From assembly GCA_019054805.1 (NCBI GenBank), contig JAHQIY010000014.1, positions 2,170,001 to 2,234,000 of the forward strand: DNA of 64,000 bases. The letters are read 5' to 3'. Origin of the DNA: Brachionus manjavacas (Eukaryota; Rotifera; Eurotatoria; Ploima; Brachionidae). Positions 22,506-33,772 of the stretch are shown here, in pieces (positions within the stretch are counted from its first letter, which is position 1; each line of letters opens with the position of its first letter). The notes under the pieces were generated by a model, which worked only from the letters and a program-made list of their open reading frames with translations, did not search any database and was not told the DNA's origin. A program made the translations under genes and the position numbers.

Positions 22506-25085
22506 AACCAGAACAAGTGATAAAAACTAGAAGAAAGGGAAAAGTTTAGCTTCCTTTTCTTTAGTTTTCGTAACATAGAATCAGCTCAAGGACATTTAGC
22601 TATGATAACATCTAGTTCCTTAGTTCAGTAATTTTGTTTTTATTTCAATATTAATAACATAAAAAAAAATTAACTTAGAAATAATTTTTTTTTATTAATT
22701 TCTAACTTGACTTTTATTTTATTTATTTTTAATTTGCTTTTTTGTTTCGCCTATTACGGCTTCATTTCTGAAGAAAAAACTTTTCAAAAAAAGTTTCTGG
22801 TTACAAAATTGAACAGGTCTAAATTTTTGAAAAAAAGTCAATAAAGCATATATTTGAATTTTGGTAAAGCTAGTAAATGTAATATTTTTTTTATAAATTC
22901 GATTCCTATGAGAGTTTCTTTTGAGTCAAGGCTTCATATTTAGTTACAAAAATTCTAATTAATTCAGTGTAATTCTTATTAAATTCAGTATAAACATATT
23001 CTTTCTAATAGCTGATTTTGATCGCAATTTATGGTTTTTTAAAAGAAAAGATCTATTCAGAGAATTTTTCATTCTCTAAGTTTTTAATTTTTACAAAACC
23101 ACATATCTTGACTTCTTTAGTTATTTTAATAAGCCTTTAAAAAAAAGAAATTCCTTTAAACGAACTTTTTTAATTAAATACGATCTAGAACGATTTTAAA
23201 GTAAATATCATCGATTTATTTACATTTATAACCTTTATATTTTTTCTTAAAAGAACAAAAATCAAATTCGATTTTTAATCTTAAGAAAATGTTATCAAAA
23301 GATAAAGCAAAACTATTGCTAGTATTATTTGAAATAAGAATTTCAAATTTATTTCTTTTTTAGTTATTACCATCGAAACCGTTTTATAAATTTTTTTAAT
23401 TTTTAACTTTAGAAACAATAAACTTAAATTTAGCTTATCTTCCCTTAATAATGTCAAATTATTGACTTATTTAGTCTAGCTAAATTTACATTTAATACTA
23501 GAAAAATTAAAAAATTGACTTTGTTTTAACTTTTAATTAATTCTGAAATTTTAATTTTTGGTTAACATTAAGCCGAAAATTGGACATTTTTTTTCCTAAG
23601 TAAAAACAAAAAAAATTATGACATGGTTTCGATGGTAATAGTTACAAATGAAATGGATTTTATTTCCACCTTAATTCTAAGTGATTTAGGAAAAATTTTA
23701 TTTATTTTTAAAATAAAACTTAAATACAACAATAAATTTTAAATACAATGCAATTTAAAAAAAAAACTAAACATCAAAAAAATTAAATTCTTTAAAAAAA
23801 AGCCCAAAATCTATTTTTTGTAAATCTTTTTAATTAGTCGATATCATTATATTAGACGATAGTTAATTCAAATTAAAATTCTAAATTAAATCCTCCTTTT
23901 TATACCGAAAAGACTTATTACTATTAATATTTGTTATTTATCATTTTTTATTAAAAAAAAGAAATTTAAAACAGGTTTTTAACTACAAATAAATAATAAC
24001 CTCTCATTTGCGTGATAAATTCTAAAATTTATTTCATACTCTCTTTGAAAAATTAATTCCAAGTGAAGATTACTTTTATTAATTAAAAATAAATTTTTTG
24101 ATTAATTAAAAAAAATATTCATTTTTTTAAATTATAAATCGAGTATAAAAAGACCCTGAAGAATCGACTTTGTTTCAATTCTGAATGAATTCCAGATTAA
24201 ACTAAAATTAAAAAATTTAAAATTTAACAGAATTTAAAATTAAATTTATTTAATTGATATCCTTTTTATTTTTAAAAACCAAAGTTAAAATTATTTTTAT
24301 CAATTCAATCATAGTACATTTTATTTTTCTAAATTTTGTTCCTTGATTAAAATTTTTGAAGGGATTCATTAAATTAAAAATTAATTTGAATAATTCCAAA
24401 AAAAATTCTAAAGCCTTTTTTTAAATAGAAATTAATCACTTCATGTGCAGTGCTTAACTGACGAGAGTAGGGCGCCTTTATGCCAAAATTTAAATACTTT
24501 CAAAGTTTTTTTTTTTGTCTTAGATTAAAAATCCATTTAAGGCAGACAAAAATGACGGTTGCCATACGTTACCAATTTTTAATATTTTAAGTTTTATTTT
24601 TCTATTTTTTATTTTCAAATCAAAATAGTTGAAGGATACACAAACTCAAAGTATTTTACATATTTCTTGAATTAGTATAAAAAAAAATCTTTTTTCTTTC
24701 TTTTCGCTGCATTTTACGATATTAATACATCAAAGTTGAGATTTTACTTAGATACGAAAATTAGTAAATTATCCAGCAACTTGAGCATGACTAGGATTCT
24801 TAATTGAAAACAAAATTAAGGAATAATTTCAAATATCACTAAAATAACAAAAAGAGGATTTTATCAAGGGTTCATCACAGCTCATTTTGAATGAGTTCGT
24901 AATTGCCATTTAGGATGATGACAAATTTTAGGTTCTAAAATATTAGCAATTTATGCAGCAACACTCAAGTCAGCTGACTAAATATTTGTTCTTCACAAGT
25001 AGAGGATTTCTAATTTAATTTTATAATAACTAATGATGAAAAAATATATGGGACAAAAACTCCATAACAACATAAGGGTAGCAAC

Positions 25086-25099
25086 GTTGCCTAGGCAAC
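25086..25099 (+). promoter_or_regulatory. RFX-type X-box upstream of CFAP20
   Basis: GTTGCCTAGGCAAC is a perfect palindrome fitting the X-box pattern of two half-sites (GTTGCC and GGCAAC) bound by RFX factors, 271 bp before the CFAP20 ATG. A weaker half-site-like GGTAAC follows at about 25213-25218. RFX control of ciliary genes is well established in animals, and CFAP20 is a ciliary gene. Confidence 0.7.
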
Positions 25100-25369
25100 C
25101 AACATTTGTAATAATTATTTAATAGTATAGAGCAAAGGAAAAATTCAAAAATTTCAAATTATTATTATTAAAAGCAAAACGAGCACAAAATAACATAAAA
25201 ATTGTAACATTGGTAACCATTTGCCAATAAACAAATATATTTCTACTAATTAATTAAAATAATGATCATCATTATTTATTAAGAATATTTCATTTATTTT
25301 TATTTTTATTTTTTGCATTTAGATAAGCCTCGACTGCAAAGAATAAGGCTAAATTAGATCCTCGGCATC

Positions 25370-25996
25370 ATGTTTAAAAACACATTTCAATCGGGTTTTT
25401 TGTCCATTTTGTACAGTATCGGTTCCAAGCCGCTACAAATATGGGATAAAAAAGTGCGCAATGGTCACATAAAACGCATCACTGACAACGACATTCAGTC
25501 GCTGGTGCTGGAAATAGTTGGCACAAATGTGAGCACTACGTACATCACCTGTCCTGCTGATCCTAAGAAAACGCTCGGAATCAAACTACCGTTTTTAGTT
25601 ATGATCATAAAAAACCTTAAAAAATATTTCACATTTGAAGTACAAGTGTTGGACGATAAAAATGTTCGTCGTCGATTCCGAGCCAGCAATTACCAGAGTA
25701 CCACGAGAGTGAAGCCGTTTATTTGCACCATGCCCATGAGACTTGACGATGGATGGAATCAAATTCAATTCAATTTGTCTGATTTTACTCGACGTGCCTA
25801 CGGTACCAACTACATTGAGACCCTGCGAGTTCAAGTAAGTGCTGTGTTTTCTTGGACGCCCTTTTGCTCAATTTGTTTTCCAATTTAGATTCATGCCAAC
25901 TGTAGAATCCGTCGTGTGTACTTCTCAGATCGTTTGTACTCAGAGGATGAGCTGCCACCAGAGTTTAAATTGTATCTACCTGTTCAAAAGAAATAG
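25370..25996 (+). CDS. CFAP20: CFAP20 (BUG22/GTL3), axonemal doublet-microtubule protein
   Basis: Two exons, 25370-25834 and 25889-25996, GT-AG, phase 0, 190 aa (human 193). CFAP20 is an inner-junction protein of ciliary doublet microtubules and controls tubulin modification and ciliary beating. It begins [20 protein letters not shown] and carries [38 protein letters not shown] and [18 protein letters not shown]. By eye it differs from the vertebrate protein at only a handful of positions and in the last few residues, as expected for one of the most conserved ciliary proteins. The 47-nt leader starts after a strong acceptor (TTTTTTGCATTTAG, AG at 25321-25322). AATAAA at 26053-26058. It is convergent with MPG, whose stop lies only 266 bp away. 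Confidence 0.98.
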
Positions 25997-26261
25997 ACAC
26001 GAATGATGAACATTTTTCTAATCAATTATTAAGCTATTAAAAATTTTTTTTCAATAAAATAAAGTTATTAATTAAATAAATAATTGTAGTAGAAATTCAA
26101 TCGTAAACTAAAACAAGCCAAGTTTACACACTTTTTATGTTCATTCCTTAGAAAAAAATAAAAAAAAAACAATATCCAATATTAAGGTAAATACTCTTTG
26201 TTTATTTAGTAATTTTTTACAAAAAATAAATAAAATATACTGAAATGAGTGAGATCTTAGT

Positions 26262-27005
26262 TCAATTGGATTCTTTGGCTAGAATGCTGACATGCTTGTT
26301 GTCTTTGATGTAAAATCTCCATAGTTTGTTGACGGCGTCTTCACCAGCGTAATCTATACCAATTCTTTTGGCACACACAATTTTCATAGTTGATTGTTCT
26401 AAGGCTATTTTATCCTGGAGCCACAAGTTTTCACAGTCAACTAGATCAACTTGGTCAAAAAGCTTTTTAGTTATATCAAAACTCATGCACAGCTTTGACG
26501 GGCCATTTGTCAAATTTTTGTCACTGTAAGGCTTTTTTTTTGCCTTGGATACTAAATTTTTGTTCCTGTTCATCTGATCGTGGCCATATACCGGCTCCAA
26601 GGCTCTGATTAGAACTGCTGCACCGGGCTCTCTACTTGAAATGTTAATGCAACAATAGCAGCCATAAATGTTGTAAACATAAGCTGTGCCAGGCTTCATA
26701 AACATGGCTTTGTTTCGGTCGGTTTGTTTTTTGAATGAATGCGAAGCAGGGTCGTCAGCACCCGTGTAGGCTTCCACTTCAACTATTCTTCCTACAATGC
26801 AATTTTTTTCATCAGCATTTTTTCTAATTAAATATTTTCCAATTAAATGTTTGCACAAGTCCAGGCATTCTTTGTCAAAAAAATCTCTTTTTAAACGATA
26901 CATGGAATCTGGTCTTATTTCTGAAAGATCGATTTCTGTATCTTGATCGTTTTTTTTTGATTTTTTTAGGCAAATCGCACCAGAATCTTCATTATTTCGC
27001 TTCAT
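26262..27005 (-). CDS. MPG: 3-methyladenine/alkyladenine DNA glycosylase (AAG family)
   Basis: 247 aa, single exon. Removes alkylated and deaminated purines (3-meA, 7-meG, hypoxanthine) by flipping the base and cleaving the N-glycosidic bond, starting base-excision repair in the nucleus. Motifs in order: FFDKECLDLCKHLIGKYLIR, IVGRIVEVEAYTGADDPASH (with the catalytic Glu of the E-A-Y motif and a conserved His), NKAMFMKPGTAYVYNIYGCY (DNA-intercalating Tyr region), CINISS, VLIRALEP and NGPSKLCMSFDI. The N-terminal 30 residues are Lys-rich and may act as a nuclear signal. Length fits eukaryotic AAGs. TTTATT at 26201-26206 gives the polyadenylation signal. No acceptor precedes the ATG. Confidence 0.96.
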   Translation of the reverse strand: MKRNNEDSGAICLKKSKKNDQDTEIDLSEIRPDSMYRLKRDFFDKECLDLCKHLIGKYLIRKNADEKNCIVGRIVEVEAYTGADDPASHSFKKQTDRNKAMFMKPGTAYVYNIYGCYCCINISSREPGAAVLIRALEPVYGHDQMNRNKNLVSKAKKKPYSDKNLTNGPSKLCMSFDITKKLFDQVDLVDCENLWLQDKIALEQSTMKIVCAKRIGIDYAGEDAVNKLWRFYIKDNKHVSILAKESN

Positions 27006-27884
27006 TTTGAAATTATTTTTTTAATTTTATAAAATTATTGAAATAATTAGCATACTTTTTCAATCAAAAGTAAAGACTCAAATTTCAAGTATTTGCATGT
27101 TCTAAATTTCAAGAATAGAAATAATTTATTTAATTAAGTAATTTAAAAAAATTAAATTTTAAAAATAATCGCTAATTGTTTTTGTTGAACGATGCTTCTT
27201 TTATTAAATGATTTGTTTCCGAAAGGAATTCGGCGTTGATAAAATATTGATAACAAGCTTTTTTTAGCTTCTTAGCAACTAAATTATGCATTTAATTTTT
27301 TTAAATATTTTTTTAGAAAATAAACAAAAAGTTGAAAAATTATAATCTAGATTTGGTTTTTTATTCTACTGTTGAGAATTATTTTATTAAACATTAGTTT
27401 AAGGTCTTCTTTAAAAAAATTTCTATTTAATTTTTTTAAATTCAAAAAATCATTATTTTTACTTACATCATATAATAAAAATTTTATATCAAGTATTTTA
27501 TTAGATTCAACTTTTGAGTATGTTGGCGTTGATTTTAATAAAATATGTAACTTTCTTTCATACGTATTATGAAATTATATTCTAGTTGATAGAGAAACTG
27601 CTAAGTATAATATCATTTATTTTCCCTAATAGAACGATTGAAGAACAATTCAAAAAATTAGTTAATTTTTTTTAAAGATGTGATTTAAGAATTTTGAAAA
27701 CTAAGTTAATTAATAAATAACACAATACCTAAAAATAAATTTATAATTTTAGGTTTAAATGCCGCAAGATTTGATCAGGTAAAAAAAGTACATACCTTAA
27801 CTTATATTTGATAAATTTGAAAACAAAACAAAAAACAGACTTTCGCAGAATTTGTTATTGGGTTTATTAGATAAAAAATGGGAC

Positions 27885-27962
27885 ATTTTAAAGTTTATGA
27901 TCAACCCTAGTTTTAATTATTTCTAAATAGAATTAATTCAGAGGTATATTTTTATTGTTAAT
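27885..27962 (+). repeat. partial copy of the long-arm MITE
   Basis: Matches, with two internal gaps, the reverse complement of the right arm of the element at 30884-31285. Shared words include AAGTTTAT, AGTTTTAATTA, TTTCTAAATAGA and CAGAGGTATATTTTT. Confidence 0.6.
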
Positions 27963-29084
27963 TTTGGTAGTGCTTGGCAATCTAATTATACAAAAATTCA
28001 TTTTGTTTAAAAAAACTAAAAAACTTAACATTTAGTACTGTTTCTATCAATATTCGCGCTTTTCTCTAAATTAAAAATTATTAATTTTTTTGTTTTTATA
28101 AACTTAACAAATTTCATTTTTAAATAATTTAAATAAAACTAGGATACAATCTAATAAAATATATTTTGCAACAGTTTTTGCTCAAAACTAAACTTCAAAA
28201 CTTTACCATTGCCAATTTATTCATCACTAAAACTAGAATTGATCAAAGACATCAAACATTGCAAAAAAATGATATTAATTTTATAAATGTAGATTTTTTG
28301 CTGGCCTTTTTTTAAATAGTAGACAATTTATAATTATATGTAAATAAAATGAGCATAAAAATTTGATTTAAATATGATTTAGAATATTCCTTCAAATTTT
28401 TGAATTCAAATGAATTTTTTTTTCGATTAAAAAAATTAATTTTTAGAAATTTTTCATCTTAACACTTTTGACTAGAGCAATTGATTCATTTTATAAAATC
28501 TAAAATTAGTTATATTAAGAAAATATCGTGACAAATTTGTTCTTAATTAACATTTTAATAATTTTAATTTCTTAATAAAACAAATGATTTTTCTAATATT
28601 ACTTTATTTGTTTTCATTAGTAAATATGCATTGTGAATTAATTTTTCATTTGTTTAATTTCAAATTTAAAATATTAGTTTATAATTCTGTTACCTTTATT
28701 TTTCAATTAAGAATTTTTAATTTAATTAAGAAGCTTTTTATATGTTATAACTGAGAACTATTTTATTAAAAATTTTCAAACACCGCGTTCAAAAATGTAA
28801 ACATTAACATTATTATTAAAATAATAAATTTTATTAAAATATTGTTAAAATAATGTAAAATAATATAATATATATAATATGTAAACATTTGATTATTAAA
28901 AATTTTTAATTTTTTTAATTTAATGTTTAACGATTCTTAACGTAAATTAAAAAGAAAAGTGTCGAGTGTTGATGCATAATTAATTTTTTTAAATATTATT
29001 TTAAATTCTTGTTTGAATTTCAAATTTAAATTATTTGAATAATTTTAAATTGAAATAAAGAAAATATTAAATATTTTGAATTCA

Positions 29085-29340
29085 TAAGTGGAGCAGAAAT
29101 AGCTATTCGCTCGTTTTTCGTAGGCCAGAAACAGCTAGTTGTAATTTGAAATGTCATCTTTGAGAGGATATCAGTCACAAGCGGAATTCTTCCAAGATCC
29201 GCTCTCGTCACTCTATAATAAGTCCATTTTTAATTAGCACTTTGAAGCAAACCTTTGATTACAAAATGAATGGTCACCAACAAAAGTTCTCGAGCTCAAG
29301 CTAAAATCGAAATTGGAGAAGCTCTCTCCTGGAACACTCT
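29085..29340. other. less AT-rich block, unidentified
   Basis: Stands out from its surroundings by composition. The minus strand holds a 61-codon frame with RADLGRIPLVTDILSKM, vaguely like the C-terminal region of LINE polyproteins but not assignable. Probably a relic. Confidence 0.25.
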
Positions 29341-29840
29341 TGAATATAGACGCGTAGAAATCCTATTCAGCTAAATTTGTGATTTGAAAGTCAAATCTGA
29401 ACTAATGATAAAAAAATTAGCTGATAAAGAATTTTTTTTGATTGATGAAAAAAAAACTTATTATGTATTTATATCTGAAAATTGATAATAGAAAAATATT
29501 CCACTTAATCGATAAAAAAAAAGTCAAAGACATAAATTTAATTAAACTAAATTTTTTTTGGATTACTTTACTATTTTTTTTAATTCAAGGTTAATCAACA
29601 GACTAGGGCTTATGTAAAAAATGATCGACTAAGAGTTTTTTTATTTTATTTATAAAAAAATGTGCAAATTGAATAATAATTTTGAAAAATAATTTAAAAT
29701 TTGAAAATTTGAAATATTATAACAAAACTTTTTGAATTTTTTCCAATATTTGTAAATATTAAGTGTTTATGGTATTGTTGTATACACAATGCTATTATGT
29801 ATAAAGAATCTATTATTAAGATCTATTATTTTCATTTTTG

Positions 29841-29890
29841 ATCTGAAAGTGCTTTAGTTCGAACCAGATAAGAAAAAAAAGGAAATAAAA
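29841..29890 (+). repeat. hairpin-plus-A-rich-tail repeat (copy b)
   Basis: ATCTGAAAGTGCTTTAGTTC, then GAACCAGATAAG and an A-rich tail. Same family as copies at 22452, 39231, 46035, 46570 and 54311. Confidence 0.5.
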
Positions 29891-30169
29891 CTCCCAGCAT
29901 TCAAATTTCTGGTAATGTGAATTTTGGTATAAAAACAAAAAAACATAAAAAACCTCTGAGCTTAAATTCTGATGGAAAAAAAAATGCTCTATAGATTAAT
30001 TCCTAGAATTAATCAGTTTCAAATTGAATTAATCTTTTAAATTCCAAATTAACAATTTAAATTTAAAAGATTTATTGTACACTGTCAGTTAGATATATAA
30101 CTTACTATTAAGAAATAATAAAAACATATTTGACACCTTTATTTCTACACGTCTAGCTAATAGTGTAGA

Positions 30170-30411
30170 GTTGGAAATCGATTTTCAATAATCGACTTAC
30201 TTCAAAAATCGAAAAATTTTCTTAAATCAATTCAAGTCGATTTCAAGATTTATTATTTTTTTTTTTAATAAATATGAATTCTTAAAATTTGTTTATCTTT
30301 AAATAAATACCCCGAATAAAATTATTCGCCTAATTTTGACTTTTTAAATTTTCGATTTTAAAATCATTTAAGAAAAATTTCTCTATCAATCGATTAAAAT
30401 CGATTTCCAAC
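30170..30411. mobile_element. MITE with 16-bp perfect terminal inverted repeats
   Basis: GTTGGAAATCGATTTT at 30170-30185 and AAAATCGATTTCCAAC at 30396-30411. The interior is rich in further ATCGA words, so the arms extend imperfectly. 242 bp, no coding capacity. Terminal sequence is reminiscent of hAT-type MITEs, but no convincing 8-bp target duplication was seen, so class is uncertain. Confidence 0.65.
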
Positions 30412-30883
30412 AAAATTTATTGTGATGGGTAGCGGAGAGACGTATAAGTTAAGTGAAATTTTTTTAAAAATAAATAATGTAAATTTAAGTAATCTGTAGG
30501 TGACGCCAACAATTCCATCTTCACTCCATTTGTCAACTTACAGATTATGTTTTGTTCCATTAAAACTTAAGCTTAGGCATTTTAATATTTTAATTATAAG
30601 CACTGTTAGTTTTCGCATCTGAAATAACTTGTTTCAGTTTTTTTAAATAAATTATTTTATTTGCCTCCATTTATTAATATTAAGATTCAATTTAATAGTG
30701 CTTTGATAAATATGATCCTGAGATTGAGAATTTTTATCATTTGACTCAGTTCTATTAACGAAAACCTTATTTTTTTTTTTTTGAATGATCAATCAAATAT
30801 GTATAATGTTGCATTTTTTCAGGAGAAAAAAAAGTATTTTTATTTTTAGTTTAATTTCTTAATAGTCCAAAACTTTGATAATT

Positions 30884-31285
30884 TTGAATTGGCAATTTGA
30901 AGTTTTCAAAAATCATTTTTAATCATCTGATCAATTTTTGATGCTCAAAGTGATCAAATAAATTTTTAATTAGTATACAATTTGTTATTATTTAAAAGAA
31001 CTAATGAAGAGGTATATCCTTGGATTATACTTTGTTAAGTAAAACGGTAGATCCTGCAATTTCAAAATGCACAATGGAGAGTGCACACCATCTATTTTAA
31101 TATAATTTTTAGTTTCAGAATTTTGTAGAGTTTACCTTGAGATTCGACAAAGAATGTTTAATCCAAAAATATACCTCTGCATTAGCTCTATTTAGAAATA
31201 ACATTCATTTTATAATTAAAACTTGGTTTGATCATTTTGAGTATCAAAAATTGATAATAAACTTCAAAATGCCTTTTGAATTCAA
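30884..31285. mobile_element. about 400-bp long-inverted-repeat element (hairpin MITE)
   Basis: The two halves are imperfect reverse complements over roughly 140 bp each. The left arm reads TTGAATTGGCAATTTGAAG ... TCAATTTTTGATGCTCAAAG ... AACTAATGAAGAGGTATATC ... TTGGATTATACTTTGT. The reverse complement of the right arm reads TTGAATTCAAAAGGCATTTT ... TCAATTTTTGATACTCAAAA ... AGCTAATGCAGAGGTATATT ... TTGGATTAAACATTCTTTGT. The loop is at about 31055-31120. No open frame. A further partial copy lies at 27885-27962. Confidence 0.7.
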
Positions 31286-31969
31286 GTATTAAACATAAAT
31301 TTATATAATTTTGAATTTAAAAAAAACAAAAACAAAGCCAAATTTCGTTACGTTTTAAACAAATCTTAATCAAAAAATTCTCCAAAGATAAGATTTTTAC
31401 TTTCATTGTAAAAATATAATGAAAGTGAAATTAAAATGAAGTGTTTTTTAAAATATTTATTATAGTATTTTAAACAACCCTTTTCAAAGCTTTTTAATAA
31501 GGTTAGAAAGTTGGCTTTTTTTACGAATTCGGAATTTTTTTTAATTTTAAGACAATTGCAGAAAGAAAAGCAGACAAACACTATAATAAAAAATAATCTA
31601 TTTTAATCTTAGAATAAATAGTCTTTAACCATTACTATTAAAAAATCTAAAATAAAAATTTACATTCTAAATATAAATGCATAAAAACTAAATTCCTAGC
31701 TACTAAGGCATCGTTTCTAAAGATATGGGAACTCTAGTTTTATTTAAAATTTTTGTCATTGACCGATTTATATGTTTTTTGGTCAAATTCATTAATTGTT
31801 TCAGCAAAAATTTCAATAATATATGTACTAAAGTTGCATTTAATTTTTCAAATTAAAAAATTCCAAAATACAGATCAATTTTTGTCAAAATATTTTTAGA
31901 ATTCAATTTTAAATTAAAGTAGCACAAAATTTTCAATCAAAAAAGTATTAAATTTGATGCATATTGTTA

Positions 31970-32729
31970 CAGTCGAGTCTTGTTATAACTATGCTGATTA
32001 ATACGATAAGTTTATTCAGAAAAAAAAACAAATCAGTTCTAATTCATCGTTTTTAATACGATATTGATCTTTTAAACAAAAAAACTTGAAATTTCGATTC
32101 ATTTTAATAAAAATAATCTCGCTGTCACAGAACTTGTGAAAAAATATAATAGACCTCAGAGTATTGTTTCTTCTATTCTTAAGACAGAGAATCAGGAAAA
32201 GATAAAAAACTTTTATGAAAATAATTTAATCAATCCCAGCTCTAAAAGAATGAGAGGTTCCAATTATGTTAAAATTTAAGAGGCCCTTGATCACTGGTTC
32301 AAATAAGTTATGCCATATAATGCCATATAAAAATATTACTCTTAACGGTTCATTGATTCAAGCCCAGGCTATTAAATATGCAACTATGTTAAATCAAACT
32401 GATTTTAAAGCTAGCAATGGATAATATTACCTTTAAAACTATTGCATAGATAAACTACGATTGTATTTTGCCCAAAAGTACGAAGACAGTTCTTTATTCA
32501 TTGATCAGTTGTCTAAAATGGATCAATTTTGTAGCTTCGATCAGTCTTTTCAAAGTAAAATTGATAAATATTTTTCTTTTTAATCTATTTTTAATAAACA
32601 ATTATTCCTTAAAAAAAATTTATTTTCATTTTTTTTTCTTTCCATCCTTTTACATGCAAATTTGATTAATACGATATTTGTTAACATGATGCCCATTTTT
32701 AAACACATCGTATTATCCAGACTCGACTG
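31970..32729 (+). mobile_element. pogo/Tigger-type DNA transposon, internally deleted
   Basis: 760-bp element with terminal inverted repeats CAGTCGAGTCT / AGACTCGACTG, flanked by TA on both sides (31968-31969 and 32730-32731), the target duplication of the Tc1/mariner-pogo superfamily. Inside, the plus strand keeps pieces of a CENP-B-like N-terminal DNA-binding region: NNLAVTELVKKYNRPQSIVS, SILKTENQEKIKNF, then after a stop ITLNGSLIQAQAIKYA and TDFKASNG, the hallmark of the CENP-B HTH. The DDE catalytic core is missing and several stops interrupt it, so it is a dead derivative. Confidence 0.85.
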
Positions 32730-32819
32730 TAGTTTTTTTCCGAAAAAATTTTTTTTTAAATCAATAAATATTTTCTTTAAGTAGAGTATTAATTTGAGGA
32801 TAAATCCAATAAAAGTGAC

Positions 32820-32890
32820 TCGACTGATAAAAGCTTGCTTTGGATCGATGAAGATCCCGATGAGAACATTTTTGCCTAAATTTTTACTAA
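32820..32890 (+). other. short coding-like tail, unidentified
   Basis: A frame reads DKSNKSDSTDKSLLWIDEDP, then DENIFA and stop, preceded by TTTGAG that could serve as an acceptor. Acidic C-terminal look and base composition hint at a last exon, but no upstream exon was found. Could be chance or a gene fragment. Confidence 0.2.
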
Positions 32891-33184
32891 ATTCAATGGG
32901 GATAGACTGAATGTGTGAGTGAAATTTAAATGAGCCATGAAAATGATAAAAATGTTGTTTAATTAATAATTTTTTATTTTGTTTTATTTTTTAAATTAAT
33001 TTAATACCTTTTTTGTTTTTGTTCAAGTATTCGAAAGACGAATTGAAAAATTTTTTGAGAGAGTATAATTTACAACAGTGAATTAAAAAAATCAAAAAAT
33101 CAAAGTAAAAATACAATTAGAAATGAGAGATAATAAAAGAGAGAGAGAGAGAGATAGAAGAGAGAAAAATAAACTTTGTATCTA

Positions 33185-33290
33185 AAAAATAGAGGCGAAT
33201 ATCTGAGGCGCGTACCACGCCGCTTATGAGTCCGATCTCGCCACTGAATCAATCAGCCCTAACCGCGCGTATCTGACAAACCCTAAAAAA
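33185..33290. other. GC-rich conserved-looking block 3' of BCL9
   Basis: Roughly 100 bp with high GC in an otherwise A/T-only region, containing a possible stem GGCGCGTACCACGCC and an imperfect palindrome CTGAATCAATCAG. It would lie in or just past the BCL9 3'UTR. It could be a UTR structural element or a small RNA; no known family is recognised. Confidence 0.35.
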
Positions 33291-33772
33291 ATTCACGTTT
33301 TAATTTACAATAAATAGTAAAAAATGCAATTCGAAATTTCCAACATATCTTTGTATAAAACAAATCTTAAAAATAAAATATAAAGAAAAAAAAAACGAAC
33401 TAAATATCGGCTTAATACGATTCCTTTCAAACACGCAGCTTATCTCTTTCTCTCGTCTGACACAATTTACAAAAAATCTTTTTAAAAAAATAATTCTTAA
33501 ACTTGTTACACACTCAACCAAAGACACTATGTATGTAAAATTGACGATAGATAAAAAAAAATCTAAAAAAAAAATTAAAAAAAACACAACAAAGAAATTT
33601 GCTTTTTTTATAAAAAAATAAAACAACCCTTCAAGTCGAAAAAATAAAAATATCAAAGAAAGAGAAAAAAAGAGAAAGAGAAAGAGAAAGAGAGAAGAAA
33701 AATTTTATAAATTTACTATGCACCATGGATGAAGAGCCGCCTATTGCAACAATTGCGCACACCGCCGTCTTT

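Larger units (their letters stand above)
21260..25369. other. 4.1-kb intergenic region (head-to-head EB1 / CFAP20)
   Basis: The EB1-proximal part has a TG microsatellite (about 21357-21371) and a GA-rich tract (about 21500-21545), common in promoter-proximal DNA. The middle is A/T-rich and includes a hairpin-plus-AAATA repeat at 22452-22505. The CFAP20-proximal 300 bp contain an X-box and a splice acceptor. No gene is visible. Confidence 0.5.
27006..33772. other. 6.8-kb desert between MPG and BCL9, rich in mobile-element debris
   Basis: Contains the repeats and elements at 27885-27962, 29841-29890, 30170-30411, 30884-31285 and 31970-32729, a less AT-rich block at 29085-29340, a short acidic coding-like stretch at 32820-32890, GA repeats (about 33137-33165 and 33656-33697) and a GC-rich block at 33185-33290. 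The part next to 33773 is probably the BCL9 3'UTR. No complete gene found. Confidence 0.5.

Noticed and set aside
33185-33290. Hammerhead-ribozyme-like string CTTATGAGTCC in the GC-rich block
   Set aside because: The core needs CTGATGA and a paired GAAA; here the first is mutated and no GAAAC with a matching stem follows.
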